A stretch of 64,000 nucleotides of DNA from Oreohelix idahoensis (lineage: Eukaryota; Mollusca; Gastropoda; Stylommatophora; Oreohelicidae). Below are positions 59,214 to 64,000 of the stretch, piece by piece (the stretch's first letter is position 1; the number at the start of each line of letters is the position of its first letter). Where the stretch lies: contig JAMPIV010003467.1 of the NCBI GenBank assembly GCA_024509875.1, positions 1 through 64,000 of the forward strand, given 5' to 3'. The translations under genes and the position numbers were made by a program. The notes under the pieces are model-generated. The model saw only the letters and a list, made by a program, of their open reading frames with translations. It did no database searches and was not told the origin of the DNA.

Positions 59214-59812
59214 ATTTTATAGTCATATCATCTATATTACTTCTATTCATGTGTTCATAAGTGAAAACACGTCTGGAAAAAAAAACAATAATACGTTCTG
59301 AAGTTTGAATCCCAGAATACGAGTTTCCGTTGACCCTTAGCTTGACCCCTACCATCATAGGTGCGGCTACAGATGTGAAAGGACCTGGTGATTTTTTTTC
59401 CTCCTTTTTTTTATTGTTAATTCATGAGTTGCTTTTGTGTCAAAAAGGGACAGAATGCATTTATCAATACGGGATTTTGAACATTTCTTTCTTTTCTTGT
59501 CACTATAACCAGGTCAGTTTCTCCCTATTAGCCATACTGTCGCATTTCTTACTGTAAACCTCCCTTTTGTATCTTTAGTTTGAACATATATTTTATCTTC
59601 TCTCTAAATTTCTTTACTTCCCCACAGACTTATCAGTTTTACTTTAACGTTTCCCAGTCTCATACATACAGACCCAAAGGACTGTGACGGTATTGCCTCT
59701 CCTGCTTTGCGGTAGTGGTCCAACAGTGGCCAAAACTCAAGAGTATCTATTATAGGCTTCAATGGAGTCTATTTTTTACCCAAGATTACTGTTGGCAGAA
59801 ATGTAGATAGAA
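59214..59812. other. No gene seen
   Basis: Unclassified; T-rich around 59390-59420. Confidence 0.4.
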
Positions 59813-59817
59813 GAGTA

Positions 59818-62331
59818 TGTCGTATAGAGATTATGATCAATAAATTTTCTATATTCTCTTCATTTTTCTACCCGTGTCCTCTATTTTATTATCACTCTTT
59901 ATCCTTTTCCTGTGTTTTTCGCATTCGTACGTTTGCCACTATAAACATTACTATTTTCCCATTCAAACTTTCGCCTGGTTTCGGTTTCTCATTTAGAAAC
60001 GCAGTAGATTACCTAACGTGTCAGTCCCTTGCACGAGATGATTTTAGGTGGGATTTCAGTCTATCAGACATGATGAGCAGACAAATTGTCTACATTTGCA
60101 GCTGGCACGAGAGTTGTTCGTCAGGCTAGCTCCCGGCGAACTGTGAAATTGCCCTCTGCAGCCTTAGGGCTGACATTCGCATCTGACATGAGCGCTCACT
60201 GTCCGATAGTTAGACGGAGGTGTGAATCGCGCCAGCCATGCTCTCTCAGAGCAGACAGTGTCTGGCATTTCGCCTCTGACACGCGCGCTCACGGTCAGAT
60301 AGTTAGACGGAGGTGTTAAGACGCACTGGTGGCAGTTATGAGCAGTGTCTAAGCAGACGTAGGTGTTAAGACGAAAAGGGGAGATTATTTCGTTTTGCGA
60401 AATAAGTTGGGACCCCTTTGTCGGGTTTAAGATATTAACCAGAGTTTGAAACTTGATTTCACTCATTCTCCATTTGCAGTAGACGTGGTCACTTCGTTCT
60501 AGATACTTAAACTTATAAGTGAACCTCTTAGTTTCGTTGTGATACCGTAGTTCTGTGTTGAGGTAAATATTATATTTAATATATCTAGATTTTGCGAGTG
60601 ATTAAGTGCTTAACCGCCTATTTTATCCCACTAGTTTCTTTTGTGCAGATTGATTAATTTATAAGTCTGTTATATTCTCTAGCTGATGAGTTACAGTGGA
60701 AAACAGAATAAATTATAATTTCTAGCTTAAAATCATGTGGCTATAATGAATTTAATTTAACTGCTAAATAATCAAACGAGAATAATTTTTCTAAACTAAA
60801 TTATAAATGCTAGATGCCTCATGAGTGTTGACGGAATACGTATGTATTCCTAATTCATGATGATTGATTTTTATATATAACTTATTTCACGGGAAAGTTT
60901 AAAAGTCAAGTCAAGCTCTACGCTTGCAGTTCAAAATGTAAGTTATATCGAGTACTTAATATGTAATATATTGCATATGTGTTTTTTTCTTTATTCAGTG
61001 AATACTGTGGTAACCCAACTTTGCCGGCGTTTAGTACAGAGACATACCTGTGAGAAACATAAACATTTTATATCTTTAACCACGTGGGTTTTCAAGTAAC
61101 ACCTGTCTGACAGGGCGTGTGCCTTCAAGAGATAGACAGAATACCAAATCCCACTAATGGGTTATTTTTAAAGAATAAATGCTATACTGGGCCTTTGAGC
61201 AAGATCATATTTCTTCACAAACTCTAATGTACATGCTGCCTTGTGGCGAGAAATAATTACAGAAAAAACATTAACTTTTCCGACCTTATTTGACCAAGTG
61301 TGTGGTGAACCTAGATATCTGTTAAGAGAAGTTGTCCACCGGTCATCTTCCTAATTAAGGGAAACCTCGTGTTCTGACACTGTGTGCCCGCTGAAACCCA
61401 AACTCTTACCTTGTGAATAAGTGACATTAACTTAAATCTGTAAAGAAAGAACGATCGCCTGAAGAGGATGCTCCCCGGACACGTTGAATGAAACCAATAT
61501 CTGCAGAGATGGGTATCCGCTTCATCCACAGATAGACAGATTAAACGAAGTGTACACTAAGGCTTGCGCCAGACGGCGAACAACAGCACGATTGTAGGTA
61601 AGGTTGTGTGAGTCAGGGCCCTGATGAAAGAACCGAGTGAAAGTAGACTGAAGGATGTTCTTTGTTTGATTCACTCACTTTGTAACTTTCCTTATGCAAG
61701 ATTTTGTTGCTAAACTATATTTTTCCTTAGAATAGATACTGCCATCAAAGTCAGTTCATAACTTCAAAAGGGGAAAATATTAGACCCAAATCATATGTAT
61801 CTGTGACTCTTTGGGCTATCATCGTTCTCCTAACGGGACTGTGGGCTAAACATCGAGGGAAGATCATAACTGTGGGTCTATCATTTCTTGTAGAAATTCC
61901 TTGATTTTTATTTGTATATGCTTTGATGTAATTTTATGTGTTGTGATGGGATTTTAGATGATAATTAAAACTGCCCTTAAACTTAATCAGCGTGTTGGTC
62001 AGCTCGTTCTAGAATATCTATTTAATCATTTAATATAGGTTTCCCACGTCTGTACGTCTAACTGTCGTCTTGTATGTGCATGCACGTGAGTGGATAGAAC
62101 TATATTTGTAATATATATGTGTTTAGACTGTCTGACTCCTCTAAATCTGTCGTAGAAGATAGGTGAAAGAGAGAAGATTTCTCGATTTCAGAGACAGCCT
62201 CTATCACAGTCTACCATCTCACTCATGGAAATCTATTGCTATTACTATCTCTCACTGTGACTATCACTTATTCAAATCAAATCAGAAGGGACCAACCCAA
62301 GTCTTAATTCTCCTGTCAAAAATCTACGACA
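59818..62331. mobile_element. Family C solo LTR, right copy
   Basis: 2514 bp from TGTCGTATAG to CTACGACA, flanked by the perfect 5-bp duplication GAGTA (59813-59817 and 62332-62336). It is the reverse-orientation homologue of 22879-25179; matching landmarks include GGGCCCTGATGAAAGAACCG and GCATCTAGCATTTATAA in reverse. No internal genes. Diverged from the left copy by many substitutions and indels. Confidence 0.82.
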
Positions 62332-62530
62332 GAGTATTAAAGCTTCTATCACATGGGGGTATTCACAAGATATTCAGATAAGCGAAAACAATGCTGGCTG
62401 TTGCTGAGCACGTTAATTCTGTAATCTGCCAACAACTTTTGTGAAGGATTTAAGCACTTCTTAAGTTCAGGTCGTTTAAGCTCCCACCACTTGATTTACT
62501 CAGTGAAATTCTATTATTCTAGTATAGCTC

Positions 62531-62707
62531 TGTGTGGTGGATTTTATGTTAAGAAATGTTGTTGTTATGTACTCTTAGTGTACTGAATGAGGTCAGCTGT
62601 GAAGGTCCCTGAATATAATAAATATTATGTTAAGTTACAGGGTACCTTTCTGCTACCACCTTTATGATCTCATTCAGACTTATTCTTTGACTAGAACGTA
62701 TGATGAT
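62531..62707 (-). repeat. Diverged family B LTR end fragment
   Basis: TGTGTGGTGGATTTTATG, CTTAGTGTACTGAATGAGGT, AGCTGTGAAGGT and TCATTCAGACTTATTCT follow the first about 180 bp of the B2/B3 plus-strand LTR order, but clearly diverged. Confidence 0.6.
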
Positions 62708-64000
62708 TGTCGTGAAATTCTACATCCACATATATAAATTAAAAGGACAATATAAGGTCTAACCAATACATTTAATAAAAGGAAAGAAGAATGGTAAAGA
62801 ACAGTGCTGTCACAATGACTGTACTCGAAATCCCCCTCGTGTTCTCCTGCGTCTGCAAATTGTAACGTTTCACGTTGATAGTAAAGCCTTCTGCAGTATA
62901 CACGCGTTTCCCAAACACACTAAAAAGTGTACTCCATTTCTAGAAAAACCTTGAAATACGCAAGTTGACCTAGAATTAAAATTCCATTCATGTCTTTTTC
63001 TACACTATGTTACCAAAAACAAAAGACAGATGGACTAAAAATAGAGAGAAGGGAGGGGCAGAAAGCAGGCACAGGCAATACTAACACGAGTCGCGCGATA
63101 CACAATTACTACCATCACGCGTGTAAGGCCACAAGCACTAGCTTTTTTTTCAAATCGACAGTGATAAAAACACTACCCATACCAGAGTTAGGTTTTAAAA
63201 TCCTGAGAAACGCTTATTGGGAATTATGACATTATACTGGTTTACGTTTGAAAACATGACAGTACCCAGACACCCTAAAGTTTGGAAGTGAGGAAGTGGT
63301 AACAGCGCGACTATCCTAGTGGAAAATGCATATTGGCTCCATTAAATTTGTATATTTGGGTTCCTTAGGACTTGCTGACAAATAATATGTTAAACGTTAC
63401 GCAAATAGTCTAAGAATTACCAAATTATAGCCAAAATAAAATAGTGAGGGTGTCAGACAACACCAAAATCAGAATCGCTCAGTGGCAGAATTTTAGGCCA
63501 CCATTGTACGGGAAATGAGTCTCCATGTTAACTCCTATTTGATTGGAGCGCAACAAATGTAAGGCTAAACACGATTAGTCGGACTATAAATACTATCTTT
63601 CGTTGTCAGGGGAAACGGGAGTAGAAGTACTTTTTTTCAAACGATTGGGTAAACATGGCCTGATTGGGTAGAGCTGCGAATATACTCAATTCAGAGCGTC
63701 GGTTCTGGGCCACATCTTGTAATAAACCTACTAAGAAACAGTGCGTTGAGCACCAGGATATATTTTTTCTAAATAAAAGCCTGGGACATCGGCAGATCGG
63801 AGTTGTGCTATATTCATTGCCATTCAACGTCACTGTGTAATATTTCCATGAAATGTGGTAAGCTTGAAATATTTGACATCTTTTAATGAAAATTGAATGT
63901 AAATTGATACTTATGTCTGTATATATGTGTGGTTCAGTAGCGAACATGAGGTAAAGCCTATAGTGCTCCAGCTTGAACAGAAGGTGTTGGAGGAAAGTGA
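62708..64000 (+). repeat. Diverged family B LTR, partial (B4), runs off window
   Basis: Starts TGTCGTGAAATTCTACATCCAC and follows the B1 LTR order: CTTCTGCAGT..., the CAACAAATG block and TATAAATACTATC at 63586. It then continues to the window end in the region homologous to about 8030 of B1. Orientation plus, same as B1. More diverged than B1-B3, hence an older subfamily. Confidence 0.8.

Noticed and set aside
22879..62331. Giant transposon bounded by about 2.4 kb terminal inverted repeats
   Set aside because: Each repeat has its own 5-bp duplication and TG...CA ends, so they are independent solo LTRs; the interior is unrelated elements.

Overview
The window is eukaryotic, AT-rich, intergenic animal DNA made almost entirely of nested transposable elements, SINEs and tandem repeats. 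I found no host protein-coding gene, rRNA or functional tRNA gene. A SINE core around 33118-33150 and its reverse-strand relative near 57520-57555 resemble a short-interspersed-repeat core I associate with molluscs. Together with mariner, Tc1, a FADD-type LINE and Gmr1-like gypsy elements, a mollusc (perhaps a gastropod) is the best guess. That is inference, not proof.

Layout. 1-18082: an old Ty3/gypsy element on the minus strand (family A: gag, protease, integrase, RT, RNase H), flanked by roughly 1 kb direct repeats. A second gypsy element, B1 (6737-15691, plus strand), sits in its 5' leader with target duplication GTGTA. 18762-19187: two (TA)n arrays around a SINE piece. 19188-25914: a mariner split by a LINE (itself split by a tRNA-type SINE) and by a 2.3 kb solo LTR (family C). 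25915-37185: mostly non-coding, with minisatellites of 25, 53 and 30 bp, a TCATCA tract, C and G homopolymers, two full SINEs, a 110-bp-arm palindrome and a 5'-truncated LINE. 37186-38735: a Tc1 transposon with one in-frame stop. 38759-47300 and 48512-56826: two more family B elements, B2 and B3, on the minus strand, with perfect 5-bp duplications GTATA and GACAA. 56827-59817: SINEs and a MITE-like repeat. 59818-62331: a second family C solo LTR, inverted relative to the first, duplication GAGTA. 62531-64000: diverged family B LTR pieces running off the window.

How the parts work together. Both gypsy families place integrase before reverse transcriptase, the order known from Gmr1-type elements and unlike ordinary Ty3/gypsy. 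Family A still shows protease and a DD35E integrase but is full of stops and frameshifts. All three family B copies lack protease and the integrase catalytic core, yet have near-identical long LTRs (2.0-2.4 kb), clean target duplications and, in B2 and B3, an exact 18-nt match to the tRNA-Pro 3' end. They look like a recently active lineage that makes its own Gag and RT-RNase H but must borrow protease and integrase. This is the most interesting system in the window. A second theme is SINE tails that copy LINE 3' ends, which points to specific SINE-LINE partnerships.
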